A stretch of DNA of 40,977 bases from Opitutia bacterium UBA7374 (GTDB lineage: Bacteria > Verrucomicrobiota > Verrucomicrobiia > Opitutales > Coraliomargaritaceae). The notes beneath the pieces are model-generated. The model was not told the origin of the DNA, did no database searches, and worked only from the letters and a program-made list of their open reading frames with translations. A program made the translations under genes and the position numbers. Within the stretch, counting starts at the first letter, position 1. The number at the start of each line of letters is the position of its first letter. The stretch lies in contig DKOA01000043.1 of NCBI GenBank assembly GCA_002469895.1, positions 117,951 through 158,927 of the forward strand. The letters are read 5' to 3'. Shown in pieces: positions 17,999 to 26,921 of the stretch.

Positions 17999-19111
17999 TT
18001 ACCTTGATTTGTGGAACAGCCAAAGAGAAACCAGCAACATCAAGACATTGGGCAAGGAAGCAGCCGCTATGGCAGGCAGTATACTGCGCTCGCCGAGTAT
18101 GTTACAGATACTGACGAATAGGTAAAAGGCAGCAAAATAGGCAATACACTTGGAGATCGCTACCATCGGACTGACCCGCACGCCGCGAACCGAGAGCGGC
18201 ATCGCGATACCGACCACGACCAAGCAACTAAACGGTGCTGCCAGAACAGAGTAGTAACGAGTTAAATAACTATTTACTGCTGGATTCTCCTCCGCTGGAA
18301 CCGTCTCAATAACCTGCCGCAATTCCAGTAAGGACAGTTCACTTGGCTCTTTATGCATGGCCAGCATTATAGAAGGGTCCTCCGTAAACTCAGGGAAAGC
18401 CTTTTCCTCAAAAAAGAGAAGCCGCTGCTCATCACCGGTTAAAGGATCAATCTCCAGTTCCCGCCCACGAAGAAAAATCCAGCATCCGCGGCTCTCTTCA
18501 AAATAAGCTTCTTCTGCAGAAATACGCGAAAATTCCCGGCCATCCTCGGTTCGGGTATGCACATTCACCCCCATCGCCAGCCATGCACGTGAGCTGAAAC
18601 GATTCATAAACCAGAGACGATCCTCACTACGATTGTCGAATCCCAGATTATATAACAAGCCGACCTGTTTGGCATCAAGTGCTGCCTCCTTTGCGGAATA
18701 TTGAAGATTTTCCAAATAAACACGCGCCTGTCGAACCGTAGTGGGAATCACTTGGGCAGTCATGTAAAAAAGTAATGCAGTCAATAAGAGCCCGACCAAC
18801 CACAGCGGACGACTAATCCGCAGGAGACTTGCCCCGGTTGCTCGCATAGCAGTGATCTCATGATTGCGATGTAAATTCCCCATTGAGAAAAGAATCGAAA
18901 CAAGAAACGAGATGGGAAGGACCGCCGGCAAATAACCCGGCACAGACAGCGCATAATAAATCAGTATGGCACTGGCTTCTGCCCTCGCATTGAGTAGATC
19001 GGGCAAGGTGTCATACATGTTCTGCAATACAAGGATCCCGAGTACCATCCCGATGACCAAGGCAAAAGCAGTAGCCCATTCCTTAAAAATGTAGCGAGCG
19101 AACAGTGACAT
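17999..19111 (-). CDS. LptF/LptG-family (YjgP/YjgQ) LPS export permease
   Basis: This 370-aa inner-membrane protein has the LptF/G layout: two N-terminal transmembrane segments and a coupling region, HRNHEITAMRATGAS, that contacts the LptB ATPase. A further helix follows, then a large periplasmic beta-jellyroll domain (about 130-265) and three C-terminal helices. It would move LPS from the inner membrane onto the Lpt bridge. Family membership is clear, but F and G are hard to tell apart; the C-terminal half resembles LptG. Only one copy is in the window, so its partner, LptB and LptA/C must lie elsewhere. It is upstream of the sensor lipoprotein gene by 78 bp, which holds the GGGTTA repeats, so these are probably separate transcripts. 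It is divergent from the SNF symporter. Confidence 0.9.
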   Translation of the reverse strand: MSLFARYIFKEWATAFALVIGMVLGILVLQNMYDTLPDLLNARAEASAILIYYALSVPGYLPAVLPISFLVSILFSMGNLHRNHEITAMRATGASLLRISRPLWLVGLLLTALLFYMTAQVIPTTVRQARVYLENLQYSAKEAALDAKQVGLLYNLGFDNRSEDRLWFMNRFSSRAWLAMGVNVHTRTEDGREFSRISAEEAYFEESRGCWIFLRGRELEIDPLTGDEQRLLFFEEKAFPEFTEDPSIMLAMHKEPSELSLLELRQVIETVPAEENPAVNSYLTRYYSVLAAPFSCLVVVGIAMPLSVRGVRVSPMVAISKCIAYFAAFYLFVSICNILGERSILPAIAAASLPNVLMLLVSLWLFHKSR

Positions 19112-19207
19112 AATCCCTCATTTAAAACACCCCCAACGGCAAAGTCACCATGTTTGCTTTATTTTTTTCTGGCATCCGTGCGTGCCTATCGAATTGTAAG
19201 TGTCCAC

Positions 19208-20938
19208 ATGTCGAAACATACCGAAACCTGGAGTACCCGCCTTGGCGTAATTCTCGCTGTTGCGGGCAGTGCTGTCGGCCTTGGTAACTTCTTACGCTTT
19301 CCCGGGCAAGCCGCACAATTTGGCGGCGGGGCCTTCATGCTCGCCTACTTTATTGCCTTCCTCCTAATAGGATTACCGATTTGTTGGGCTGAGTGGACGA
19401 TGGGGCGGCACGGTGGGCAAGCCGGCTTCAATTCCAGTCCCGGTATTTTTAACTACATCACGCGCAATCGCGCCTTCAAATACCTTGGACTGATCGGCGT
19501 ACTCATACCCGTCATTATATACATGTACTATGTGTATATAGAAGCGTGGTGCCTCGGCTATGCCGTCAATTTCCTCTTCGGAAACATGGACTTTTCAAGT
19601 GTCGACGATGCCGGAAGCTTTTGGGGACGTTTCATCGGAATCGAAGCGAATGGCACAGCCCTTGGCTTTGGTATGGGGCAAGTCGGCGTCTATCTACTAC
19701 TCGTCTTCCTTCTGAACTTTATCCTTATTTACCGGGGGATCGCCAAGGGAATCGAACTATTCTGCAAGTATGCCATGCCCACGCTGGTCCTCATCGCACT
19801 CGTCATTCTTGTCCGCGTATTGACCTTGGGCACACCCGACACGGCGCACCCGGAGAGGAACGTAAACAATGGGCTCGGTTTCATGTGGAACCCAACGAAG
19901 ACAATCGTTGAAACAAAAGACGCTGATGGAAATTGGGTCAAAGAAGCGGAAATCATCTCCGGCGATAAGATTGAGCAAGCCAAACTACGCTCCGCGACTG
20001 ACCCCAATGTCCGACTGACCAGGCGTACAGTCCTCTCCCAGTTAGCCGATCCAAACCTCTGGTTAGCCGCTGCGGGGCAAATTTTCTTTTCCCTATCGGT
20101 CGGTTTCGGCGTAATTATCACCTACTCCAGTTACCTCTCGAAAAAGGACGATGTTGTCCTCAGTGGGCTTGCTGCGACCAGCGCCAATGAGTTCTGTGAA
20201 GTCGCGCTCGGTGGCCTCATTACCCTACCCGCCGCGGTCACCTTCCTCGGAGTGGCCGGCGTTGCAGGCATGGGCACCTTTGGCCTCGGTTTTAATGTGC
20301 TACCCATGGTATTCGCTAATATGGCTTTTGGCCAATTATTTGGCTTCCTCTTCTTCTTTCTCCTCTTTCTTGCCGCGGTCACCAGTTCGCTTTCCATGCT
20401 GCAACCCGGAATTGCCTTTCTCGAAGAGTCTCTCCGTATCAATCGCAAACAATCAGTCGCCCTTTTAGGCTTAATCACAGCCATTGGTTGCGGGTTTGTC
20501 GTTTATTTCAGTAAAGATGTAAAGGCGCTCGACACGATGGACTTCTGGGTCGGAACCTTCCTGATCTTTATCCTCTCCACCCTGCAAATCATCATTTTTG
20601 GCTGGGTACTCGGCATCGATAAGGGATTCCAGCTCGCTCACCAAGGAGCGGCCATTCGAATACCCGGTATCTTCAAGTTTATCATGAAATATGTGAGCCC
20701 CATATTCCTCATCATTATATTTGTACTTTGGTGCAGTTCCAATCTCTTCGGCCTAAACTTAGCTACCCTCCAATCCGGTTCTGTTAGTGGCTATGTAAGC
20801 GATCTCTTCATTCAGCCAAACATAGTAGCCTGGCTCTCCGTTGGACTCATTCTATTAGTGGCCACACTTTTTGCCCTCTTTATTGCACTCAGTCCGGACT
20901 TTAAAAATCCCTCAGAAAAGGAGGCGAATCATGACTAA
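19208..20938 (+). CDS. SNF-family sodium-dependent amino-acid symporter (MetP-like)
   Basis: This 576-aa inner-membrane symporter of the neurotransmitter:sodium symporter family has about twelve hydrophobic segments. The N-terminus has the Na+-site motif of TM1, VAGSAVGLGNFLRFP, preceded by the typical ETWSTRLG start. Bacterial relatives take up amino acids such as methionine, alanine, leucine or tryptophan with Na+. A large loop at about 225-285 is charged. ATG at 19208 is where homology begins; the frame is open from 19154 but that part is not conserved. The MetS-like small membrane protein overlaps its last eight bases, as in the MetPS methionine/alanine importer of Corynebacterium, which makes methionine or alanine the likeliest substrate. 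The use of Na+ fits the Na+/H+ antiporter at 29757 and possibly a marine host. Confidence 0.92.
   Translation: MSKHTETWSTRLGVILAVAGSAVGLGNFLRFPGQAAQFGGGAFMLAYFIAFLLIGLPICWAEWTMGRHGGQAGFNSSPGIFNYITRNRAFKYLGLIGVLIPVIIYMYYVYIEAWCLGYAVNFLFGNMDFSSVDDAGSFWGRFIGIEANGTALGFGMGQVGVYLLLVFLLNFILIYRGIAKGIELFCKYAMPTLVLIALVILVRVLTLGTPDTAHPERNVNNGLGFMWNPTKTIVETKDADGNWVKEAEIISGDKIEQAKLRSATDPNVRLTRRTVLSQLADPNLWLAAAGQIFFSLSVGFGVIITYSSYLSKKDDVVLSGLAATSANEFCEVALGGLITLPAAVTFLGVAGVAGMGTFGLGFNVLPMVFANMAFGQLFGFLFFFLLFLAAVTSSLSMLQPGIAFLEESLRINRKQSVALLGLITAIGCGFVVYFSKDVKALDTMDFWVGTFLIFILSTLQIIIFGWVLGIDKGFQLAHQGAAIRIPGIFKFIMKYVSPIFLIIIFVLWCSSNLFGLNLATLQSGSVSGYVSDLFIQPNIVAWLSVGLILLVATLFALFIALSPDFKNPSEKEANHD
20919..20924 (+). 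promoter_or_regulatory. Strong Shine-Dalgarno site for the MetS-like subunit
   Basis: AGGAGG (20919-20924) lies six bases before ATG 20931, inside the end of the symporter gene. It is one of the best ribosome-binding sites in the window and fixes the small subunit's start. Confidence 0.75.
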
Positions 20939-21098
20939 CAGTGGTTGGTTCATCATGGCCGTATCCGTCGGTTCGGTCAGCATTTTACTGATTTGGTGTA
21001 TCTACAAGGTACTGACCACCCCCGGAGAAACTGAAAAAATGCATGGGTTCGAACAGACAACCCCGGACACTGTCAACGAACCAGAGGATCGGCACTAA
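20931..21098 (+). CDS. MetS-like small subunit of SNF importer
   Basis: This 55-aa protein has one transmembrane segment (about residues 7-27, GWFIMAVSVGSVSILLIWC) followed by a short polar tail with the IYKVLTTP motif. This is the layout of MetS, the small subunit of the MetPS methionine/alanine importer. It begins inside the end of the SNF symporter gene (8-base overlap) behind a strong AGGAGG, so the two are made together. It probably stabilises or activates the symporter; the exact role in this family is not settled. The last 26 bases overlap the converging Hpt gene. It is easily missed because of its size. Confidence 0.82.
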   Translation: MTNSGWFIMAVSVGSVSILLIWCIYKVLTTPGETEKMHGFEQTTPDTVNEPEDRH

Positions 21099-21474
21099 AC
21101 GCTTCACAAGACGATTCGTACTCCCTGCGCAGGGCCACTCGACAAGCCGACAGATCAAACGTCCTGCCCACAATAATGGCCTGCTCCACTCCACGGCATA
21201 GGCCAGCCAAGCGCGCCATACCTAAATTGGCCGCACTACCTGCAATAAAATGAATGTTTTCTCGATAAACAGTATCAGCGGCCTGACCAAGAAACCTTTC
21301 GACTGCCTCCACTCGGCTGCCACACTCCTCCCGAAAGAGGCCGAAAATTTCTAATAGTAGCGACTTTCGAGCATCCGGATTTTCCGGATCGAAAACTCCG
21401 CTAAAGTGATCTCCATCAAAAAGGGGAAGATCGCGATCGTATTCTATACCGTCAATTTCGGAAATTTGGTCCAT
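21073..21474 (-). CDS. Stand-alone Hpt (histidine phosphotransfer) protein
   Basis: This 133-aa protein has one Hpt domain. The phosphorylatable histidine is His75 in NIHFIAGSAANLGMARL, close to the family HxLKGxxxxLG pattern, although the usual Lys after Leu is Ala. A short N-terminal stretch (FDGDHFSGVFD) resembles Hpt proteins of hybrid-kinase phosphorelays. It follows ptsI on the same strand with only four bases between the ptsI stop and its ATG, so it is almost certainly co-translated with enzyme I. The hybrid kinase at 14331-16964 lacks an Hpt domain, so this protein could be its relay partner, which is inference. A link to PTS phosphoryl flow is also possible but unproven. Its 3' end overlaps the converging MetS-like gene. 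Confidence 0.85.
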   Translation of the reverse strand: MDQISEIDGIEYDRDLPLFDGDHFSGVFDPENPDARKSLLLEIFGLFREECGSRVEAVERFLGQAADTVYRENIHFIAGSAANLGMARLAGLCRGVEQAIIVGRTFDLSACRVALRREYESSCEAFSADPLVR

Positions 21475-21478
21475 TCAC

Positions 21479-23236
21479 TTAAGCCGCAGGAAAACTCTGA
21501 CAAACCGTACCATGGAAAGCGCGCAAACGCTCCAGAATTTCTACCGGATCTTCTAAAGCAAGAACCTCCGTCACCAAAGCCCGCGCATCCGCTGCTGACA
21601 TATTACATATAAAATATTTAACCTCTGGCAACATGGCCGGCGTAAGACTCAGCGAGTGCGCTCCCATACCCAGTAACAAACTTGCATAGATCGGGTCACC
21701 CGCAATCTCTCCACAAATACTCACCGGTGTACCCACTTTTTGCCCGCCTTCGATAATCGCCTTCAAGGTTCGCAGAACAGCGGGATGCGTCGGCTCATAA
21801 AGATGAGCCACACGATCGTTCAAACGATCCACCGCCATGAGATACTGAATTAAATCGTTTGTACCTATGCTCAGGAAGTCCGTATCACGAGCCAGTAAAT
21901 CGATTATCGTTGCCGCGCTCGGCACTTCGACCATCGCGCCCACCTCGATTGCCTCGTCAAAGAATTTACCCTCACTGCGCAACTCATCCTTTACTTCAGC
22001 AAGAATTTCATTCGCTCGGCGTAACTCATCCAGCCCACTAATCATGGGATACATCAACTTCAAATTTCCGTGCGCACTGGCTCGCAGGATAGCACGAAGC
22101 TGCGTTTTGAAAATATCTCTATTTTCCAGACAAAAGCGGATCGCCCGCAATCCCATGAAAGATTCGTCTTCTGCATTTGCCTCGAGTGTTTTGTCACCAC
22201 CGATATCCAATGTGCGGATGATCACCGGTTGGCCATGAGACGCCTCAGCGACTGCACTGTACTCCATGTACTGCGTATCCTCAGACGGGTAGCCATGATG
22301 CCGCAGGAAAATCCCCTCTGTACGGAAGAGGCCGATACCATCTGCATGCATCGATCGAACAGCATCCATTTCATGTGCTCCCTCAACGTTAGCCATTAAA
22401 AGTAGGCTTTCCCCATCGGTTGTCACCCCCGGTCCAGGAAGAACCGTTGCATATAACTGATCGCGCTGGCGACGCTCCTCCGCCAGCTTACCGTATTGAT
22501 ACAGTCGCTCGTCGGATGGATGAATCACCACCAACCCTTCAAAGCCATCCACTACAATTTCGTCACCAGTTTGCAGGGTACTTGTCGCGTCATGTAAGCC
22601 AACCACCGCCGGAATCCGTAGAGAGCGAGCCATAATGACTGAATGACTCGTCTGCCCGCCTCCGTCCGTGATGAAGGCAAGCAACTTATTCCGGTCTAAA
22701 TCCGCAGCATCGGAAGGTGTGATGTCCTCCGAAACAATTATGCTGTTTTCGGCCAACTCGCCTATTCCCACTTTGTGATGACCCAATAAATTCTTTAAAA
22801 GCCGGCTGGAGACATCCTGAATATCCGAGACCCGCTCTTTCAAATAGTCATCCTCCATTGAGCTAAAGAAGGAAATATAGCGTTCTGCTACGTTGTTATA
22901 ACAATATTCAACATTTTTACCACTGTTGCGGACCTCATTCGAAACCTCCTCAATGAGAGCTGCGTCTTCCAAGACCAGAAGGTGTGCATCGAAAATCCGT
23001 GCCTCGCCCTCGCCCAGCGAAGCGGCGATCTTGTTTTTCACCTCTGTAATCTGCTCACGGGTTTCCAGGATCGCTTGCTCCAAACGCTCCATCTCCGCTT
23101 CCACCCCATTTTTTATCTCGTAACAAGGCACATCCAAGCGCGCTTGCAGATAGACGAAGGCCTTACCGTGAGCCACCCCGGGGGATGCAGCGATTCCTTT
23201 TAGAATCACTTCCTTATTTTTACTCTTTTCAGACAC
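21479..23236 (-). CDS. ptsI: Phosphoenolpyruvate-protein phosphotransferase (PTS enzyme I)
   Basis: Enzyme I moves the phosphoryl group from PEP to HPr at the head of the phosphotransferase system. The length of 585 aa is standard. The N-terminal helical HPr-binding domain begins LKGIAASPGVAHGKAF. The phosphohistidine His198 lies in DGGGQTSHSVIMARS. The PEP-binding barrel has GIGLFRTEGIFL, SIGTNDLIQYLMAVDR and the catalytic Cys in VSICGEIAGDP near residue 509. No ptsH or sugar-specific EII gene is in the window, so it may serve a regulatory PTS or a remote one. It lies 75 bp downstream of ispE on the same strand and is followed after four bases by an Hpt protein, an unusual neighbour. Confidence 0.96.
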   Translation of the reverse strand: MSEKSKNKEVILKGIAASPGVAHGKAFVYLQARLDVPCYEIKNGVEAEMERLEQAILETREQITEVKNKIAASLGEGEARIFDAHLLVLEDAALIEEVSNEVRNSGKNVEYCYNNVAERYISFFSSMEDDYLKERVSDIQDVSSRLLKNLLGHHKVGIGELAENSIIVSEDITPSDAADLDRNKLLAFITDGGGQTSHSVIMARSLRIPAVVGLHDATSTLQTGDEIVVDGFEGLVVIHPSDERLYQYGKLAEERRQRDQLYATVLPGPGVTTDGESLLLMANVEGAHEMDAVRSMHADGIGLFRTEGIFLRHHGYPSEDTQYMEYSAVAEASHGQPVIIRTLDIGGDKTLEANAEDESFMGLRAIRFCLENRDIFKTQLRAILRASAHGNLKLMYPMISGLDELRRANEILAEVKDELRSEGKFFDEAIEVGAMVEVPSAATIIDLLARDTDFLSIGTNDLIQYLMAVDRLNDRVAHLYEPTHPAVLRTLKAIIEGGQKVGTPVSICGEIAGDPIYASLLLGMGAHSLSLTPAMLPEVKYFICNMSAADARALVTEVLALEDPVEILERLRAFHGTVCQSFPAA

Positions 23237-23311
23237 GTGGTTATGGGAATAGACGGCAGTTGTTTAGTTATTCGTCAGGCTATGGGAAATCTATATCCAT
23301 CGGACAACTAC

Positions 23312-24214
23312 TTAAGTTTTTGTTCCACAAATAGATGTTTCAATAAAAAAGACAGCATTGCCCCAGGCGTCCCGAACACAGGCACCGATTTCTTCAGCCG
23401 ATGCCGCAGATTGATCGAGCAACGCAAAGCAACAACTACCACTCCCACTCAACAAGCAGGGAACACCCATTCTACGCAGGTCTTCTAGAATAAGCGTGAT
23501 CGCAGGAAATTTCAGCCCGACAACCCGTTCAAAGTTATTAGCCAATAAATCTTCTAAGGCTCCCCCGTCGAAAAATCCCTCCAACCGGGAAGCGGCCACT
23601 GTCTCTGGTTCATAAACATCTGAACTTCTGAGAGAACGCATATGCCCATAGGCCCACGCTGTAGAAACCGCGAAATTAGGTTTAAAGAGAAGCAAACGCT
23701 GTCCCTCCAGCTGTTTTGAGATTTCCGCAGGCAATGACTTCACGATCTCTCCACGTCCTCGTAGCAAAGACGGTTTCCCATCGATAAAGAACGGGCAATC
23801 GGATCCTAATTCTTTGGCTGAATCAAAGAGTTCATCCATGCTCAGAACGTCTCCTGACAAACGATTCATCGCGAGCAGAGCAGTCGCCGCATTACCACTG
23901 CCACCTCCCAAACCGGCACCCACCGGTATTCGTTTATTCAAACAAAAAGAAAAGCCCGAAGAAAGTCCGGCCCGTCGACGAAATAACGCTGCCGCTTGTA
24001 AAACCAAATTATCCGGACCGGTCGGCAGGTCTGGGTCTGTGCATTCCAGAGAATCGACATCAGATAGACGTACCGCAAGCTCATCACCAAAGTCCAGTCC
24101 TGCCATTAAGGAAGTCAGATCATGATAGCCATCTTCCCTTTGCCCATGCACCGAGAGCATCAAGTTTATCTTGGCCGGGGAATGTAAACGTATGACCTCT
24201 TCAATATCAGGCAT
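23312..24214 (-). CDS. ispE: 4-diphosphocytidyl-2-C-methyl-D-erythritol kinase
   Basis: IspE phosphorylates CDP-methylerythritol with ATP in the non-mevalonate (MEP) isoprenoid pathway. This GHMP-family kinase is 300 aa. It starts with the typical RLHSPAKINLMLSVHGQREDGYH, has the ATP loop VGAGLGGGSGNAATAL (98-112), and ends with the LLSGSGSCCFALLD motif. It is divergent from pyrF-ispD across a 104-bp region, so two MEP-pathway genes (ispE and ispD) flank the same control region on opposite strands. ptsI lies downstream on the same strand. No ispF is attached to either. Confidence 0.96.
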   Translation of the reverse strand: MPDIEEVIRLHSPAKINLMLSVHGQREDGYHDLTSLMAGLDFGDELAVRLSDVDSLECTDPDLPTGPDNLVLQAAALFRRRAGLSSGFSFCLNKRIPVGAGLGGGSGNAATALLAMNRLSGDVLSMDELFDSAKELGSDCPFFIDGKPSLLRGRGEIVKSLPAEISKQLEGQRLLLFKPNFAVSTAWAYGHMRSLRSSDVYEPETVAASRLEGFFDGGALEDLLANNFERVVGLKFPAITLILEDLRRMGVPCLLSGSGSCCFALLDQSAASAEEIGACVRDAWGNAVFFIETSICGTKT

Positions 24215-24318
24215 ATTAGAAACCTACTCCCAGATAACCATCCCGTCCAGTACACAGCGAACAAATCTTGGCTTTTGCCAGTTGCCATAATTCTGCTAAC
24301 AGATAACTCTCAAATATC

Positions 24319-25020
24319 ATGTCAGAAGACCGAACCTGCCAACTCATCCTCGCTTTGGATGTGCCCACTCGTGAGGAAGCCATCGCCCTCCTTGACCGTA
24401 TTGACGGATCACTCCAATGGATCAAAGTTGGCCTTCAACTTTTTACCGCATACGGCCCGGATTTTGTCTCTGAGATAGCCGACCGGGGCTACCGTGTATT
24501 CCTCGATCTCAAGCTCCACGACATTCCCAACACAGTCGCCAAAGCTGTCCAGAGCATCGCATCGCTGCCCGTGGAAATGCTCACCCTCCATGCTGCGGGC
24601 GGCTCCGAAATGATGCGCTGGGCCGCTCAGGCGCGCAATGATCATGCGCGCCATCTCTCCCTGCTCGGGGTTACCGTACTCACATCAATGGATGAAAAAC
24701 AACTCCGAGAGATTAATATCCAGACCAGTCCTGAAGAACAGGTGCTCCATCTTGCCCGTCTGACACTCGATGCTGGTGTTCAGGGCCTTGTATGCTCCCC
24801 GCTCGAACTTCAGCCGCTGCGCCAAGAAATCGGGCCCGATCCTCTACTCGTCACGCCCGGCATACGTCCTTCCGGCAGTACCACAGACGAGCAGAAACGC
24901 ATTCTCACTCCGTCCGAAGCCGCTGCCGCAGGGTCCAGCTTTATTGTCGTTGGTCGACCGATCCTACAAGCCAATGACCCGGCAGAGGCCGCCTCTAACA
25001 TACGCGACCAGCTTTCCTGA
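24319..25020 (+). CDS. pyrF: Orotidine 5'-phosphate decarboxylase
   Basis: PyrF converts OMP to UMP, the last step of de novo pyrimidine synthesis. This 233-aa protein is a TIM barrel of the short bacterial type. It starts QLILALDVPTREEAIALL, has the catalytic charge network Asp63-Lys65-Asp68 in FLDLKLHDIPNTV, and ends with the phosphate-binding FIVVGRPILQANDP. ispD begins one base after its stop (TGAGATG), so they are translationally coupled. UMP leads to CTP, the co-substrate of IspD, which gives the pairing a loose metabolic logic, though chance operon assembly is as likely. Confidence 0.96.
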   Translation: MSEDRTCQLILALDVPTREEAIALLDRIDGSLQWIKVGLQLFTAYGPDFVSEIADRGYRVFLDLKLHDIPNTVAKAVQSIASLPVEMLTLHAAGGSEMMRWAAQARNDHARHLSLLGVTVLTSMDEKQLREINIQTSPEEQVLHLARLTLDAGVQGLVCSPLELQPLRQEIGPDPLLVTPGIRPSGSTTDEQKRILTPSEAAAAGSSFIVVGRPILQANDPAEAASNIRDQLS

Positions 25021-25021
25021 G

Positions 25022-25747
25022 ATGAACCATCTTATTCTTCTTGCAGCGGGCAGCGGACAACGCATGGCCCAATCGGTGCCCGATAAAGTACTGGCCCCAC
25101 TCGCAGGCATGCCTGTTTTTCTGCATTCCCTTCATTCATTTTTTCAAAGTGGTGTTATTGCCGCTGCCACAATCACTTATCGTGATGAAAAACAACGAGT
25201 TGCGATTGAAGGAATGATCCCTGAAGTACTGCGAAAAGATGCCTCTATCCACTATACGGCCGGAGGTTCAACCCGCCAACAATCCGTACTTGCCGCTCTC
25301 CGTACCCTACCTGAAAACACTACTTCGGTCTTTGTCCACGATGCAGCGAGACCCCTTATATCAATCGAAGCCATTCAAAACCTTCACCAGGCAGTAGAAA
25401 AAGATGGTGGAGCGGCTCTGGCTCACCCCGTCAACGATACAATCAAGCGCCTACCCAACGCTTTTGAAACGCAACGAATTTTACTTGAAGACCTGCAACG
25501 GGATCACCTTTGGGCAATGGAAACGCCACAGGCATTCCCTTATGAAGATCTCCTTCAGGCCTACCAAATCATTGAAGAGCAGCAACAGAGCGTAACCGAT
25601 GATGCAGGCGCATATTCAATCCTAGGCCGCCCCATGACACTCGTACATAACAATCAACCCAACCCGAAGTTAACCAACCCGCAGGATCTAGATTATTTGG
25701 AATACCTACTGAACCGAAGTAAATGCGACTCAACCGCTAGCCGGTAA
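25022..25747 (+). CDS. ispD: 2-C-methyl-D-erythritol 4-phosphate cytidylyltransferase
   Basis: IspD joins CTP and methylerythritol phosphate in the MEP pathway. This 241-aa Rossmann-like nucleotidyltransferase has the signature LAAGSGQRMAQSVPDKVLAPL with the catalytic Lys22. It also has FVHDAARPLIS, then HPVNDTIKR and the late TDDAGAYSILG. There is no fused IspF. ATG at 25022 starts one base after the pyrF stop; the longer frame back to 24770 reads through pyrF in another phase and is discarded. A 117-bp gap follows before sufE. Confidence 0.95.
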   Translation: MNHLILLAAGSGQRMAQSVPDKVLAPLAGMPVFLHSLHSFFQSGVIAAATITYRDEKQRVAIEGMIPEVLRKDASIHYTAGGSTRQQSVLAALRTLPENTTSVFVHDAARPLISIEAIQNLHQAVEKDGGAALAHPVNDTIKRLPNAFETQRILLEDLQRDHLWAMETPQAFPYEDLLQAYQIIEEQQQSVTDDAGAYSILGRPMTLVHNNQPNPKLTNPQDLDYLEYLLNRSKCDSTASR

Positions 25748-25864
25748 CGCACGGTGTATCTCACAGAGAAGACAAATCGATAAAGAAGTTCCCGATCCCC
25801 AGCTCTTCGCCGGGAAGTCCCCTTGATTTGACTTTAAGAGACTTTGAGATCAGCTTTAAGAAGA

Positions 25865-26284
25865 ATGACTTTAGCAAATAAACAGAAAGATTTAGTCGAG
25901 GAAATCACCCTGATACCCGACGCTTACGAGCGACTTGGTTATGTTGTCGAGCGTGGCAAGAATGCCGATGGGCTCGAGGATGAACTGCGCATCGACAGTT
26001 TTAAAATCGATGGTTGCATGTCGCAGCTTTGGGTCGTGCCCGCATATCGTGACGGCTCCTGTTATTTCCGTTCAGAATCCGACTCGGCCATCGTCAAAGG
26101 AATCGCCAGTCTGCTTTGTGATTTCTACAGTGGGGCATCCCCAGACGAAATTATAAATGAAGACGCGGGCTTTCTCGGCGAAGTCGGCATCACCCAACAC
26201 CTCACACCAAACCGCCGAAATGGACTCGGCCGGATTGTTGATTCCATACAACGATTTGCACGATCCTGCCTCAATCCAACCTAA
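25865..26284 (+). CDS. sufE: SufE-family sulfur acceptor
   Basis: SufE takes persulfide sulfur from the cysteine desulfurase SufS and hands it to the SufBCD Fe-S scaffold. This 139-aa protein matches the family in length. The acceptor Cys51 is in the conserved IDGCMSQLWV, at the same number as in E. coli SufE, and is followed by FRSESDSAIVKGIASLL and ITQHLTPNRRNGL. ATG at 25865 is preferred to 25844 because it fits family starts and has AAGAAG just before it. No suf genes are adjacent, so it is an orphan; CsdE is an alternative name. IspG and IspH of the MEP pathway and BioB at 37729 need Fe-S clusters. Confidence 0.93.
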   Translation: MTLANKQKDLVEEITLIPDAYERLGYVVERGKNADGLEDELRIDSFKIDGCMSQLWVVPAYRDGSCYFRSESDSAIVKGIASLLCDFYSGASPDEIINEDAGFLGEVGITQHLTPNRRNGLGRIVDSIQRFARSCLNPT

Positions 26285-26337
26285 TACAATCCTCGGAAGT
26301 GGGGAACAAAAATAGATTTTAGCCACTCTTACTGACT

Positions 26338-26901
26338 ATGAAGAATCACTCATTATACTTAATTTCTGCCATATTTCTTGCCAGCCTGCTACCGACATTC
26401 GCCGGGGAAGAGGGTTCTTCTGATAAAACCGATTCTGATAAAACCAAATTTGAGCTCTCGATTACCCGTAATCTGGTTCGGCTCGAAGAAGGCAAGCTTG
26501 CGCGAGTCCCTCAGGAATCGCTCACTTCAAAGGACTACTACGCGATTTATTACTCTGCTCACTGGTGCCCACCTTGCCGGAAATTTACTCCCAAACTCGT
26601 TGATTTCTACAACGAGGCGATCGGTCATCATGACAACATCGAAGTTATCTTTGTCAGCAGCGATCAAAGCGAAAAAAAGATGGAAGAGTACATGGAAAAG
26701 ACGGGCATGCGCTGGTTAGCACTGGATTACGATAAGAAAGACAAAAAGTCCTCAGAGAAGTTGAATAGCTTTGTCGGACGAGGCATCCCTCACCTTGTCG
26801 TCCTCGACAAAAACGGAAAAATACTCTCAGATAGCATTGTCGATGGCGAATACAGAGGCCCTTACGCTGTCCTCGAAGAGTTCATAGAATTACTGCACTA
26901 G
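26338..26901 (+). CDS. Secreted thioredoxin-like protein (nucleoredoxin/tryparedoxin type)
   Basis: This 187-aa protein has a signal peptide (about 1-22, ending LPTFAGEE) and a thioredoxin-like domain with the redox motif WCPPC (76-80; Cys77 and Cys80). The following FTPKLVDFYNE and VIFVSSDQSEKKMEEYM are typical of the nucleoredoxin/tryparedoxin (Thioredoxin_8) branch rather than of classical TlpA. The cis-Pro lies in RGIPHLVVLD. It should act in the periplasm as a thiol-disulfide exchanger; the partner is unknown. The start at 26338 gives the signal peptide directly. It sits 53 bp after sufE and converges with the beta-lactamase-fold gene. Confidence 0.88.
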   Translation: MKNHSLYLISAIFLASLLPTFAGEEGSSDKTDSDKTKFELSITRNLVRLEEGKLARVPQESLTSKDYYAIYYSAHWCPPCRKFTPKLVDFYNEAIGHHDNIEVIFVSSDQSEKKMEEYMEKTGMRWLALDYDKKDKKSSEKLNSFVGRGIPHLVVLDKNGKILSDSIVDGEYRGPYAVLEEFIELLH

Positions 26902-26921
26902 TAGTACAGTACGGTATAGTG

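Noticed and set aside
24319..25747. Overlapping long frame from 24770 as a pyrF-ispD fusion
   Set aside because: pyrF ends at 25020 in its own frame and IspD homology begins at ATG 25022; upstream of that the frame is out of phase with pyrF.
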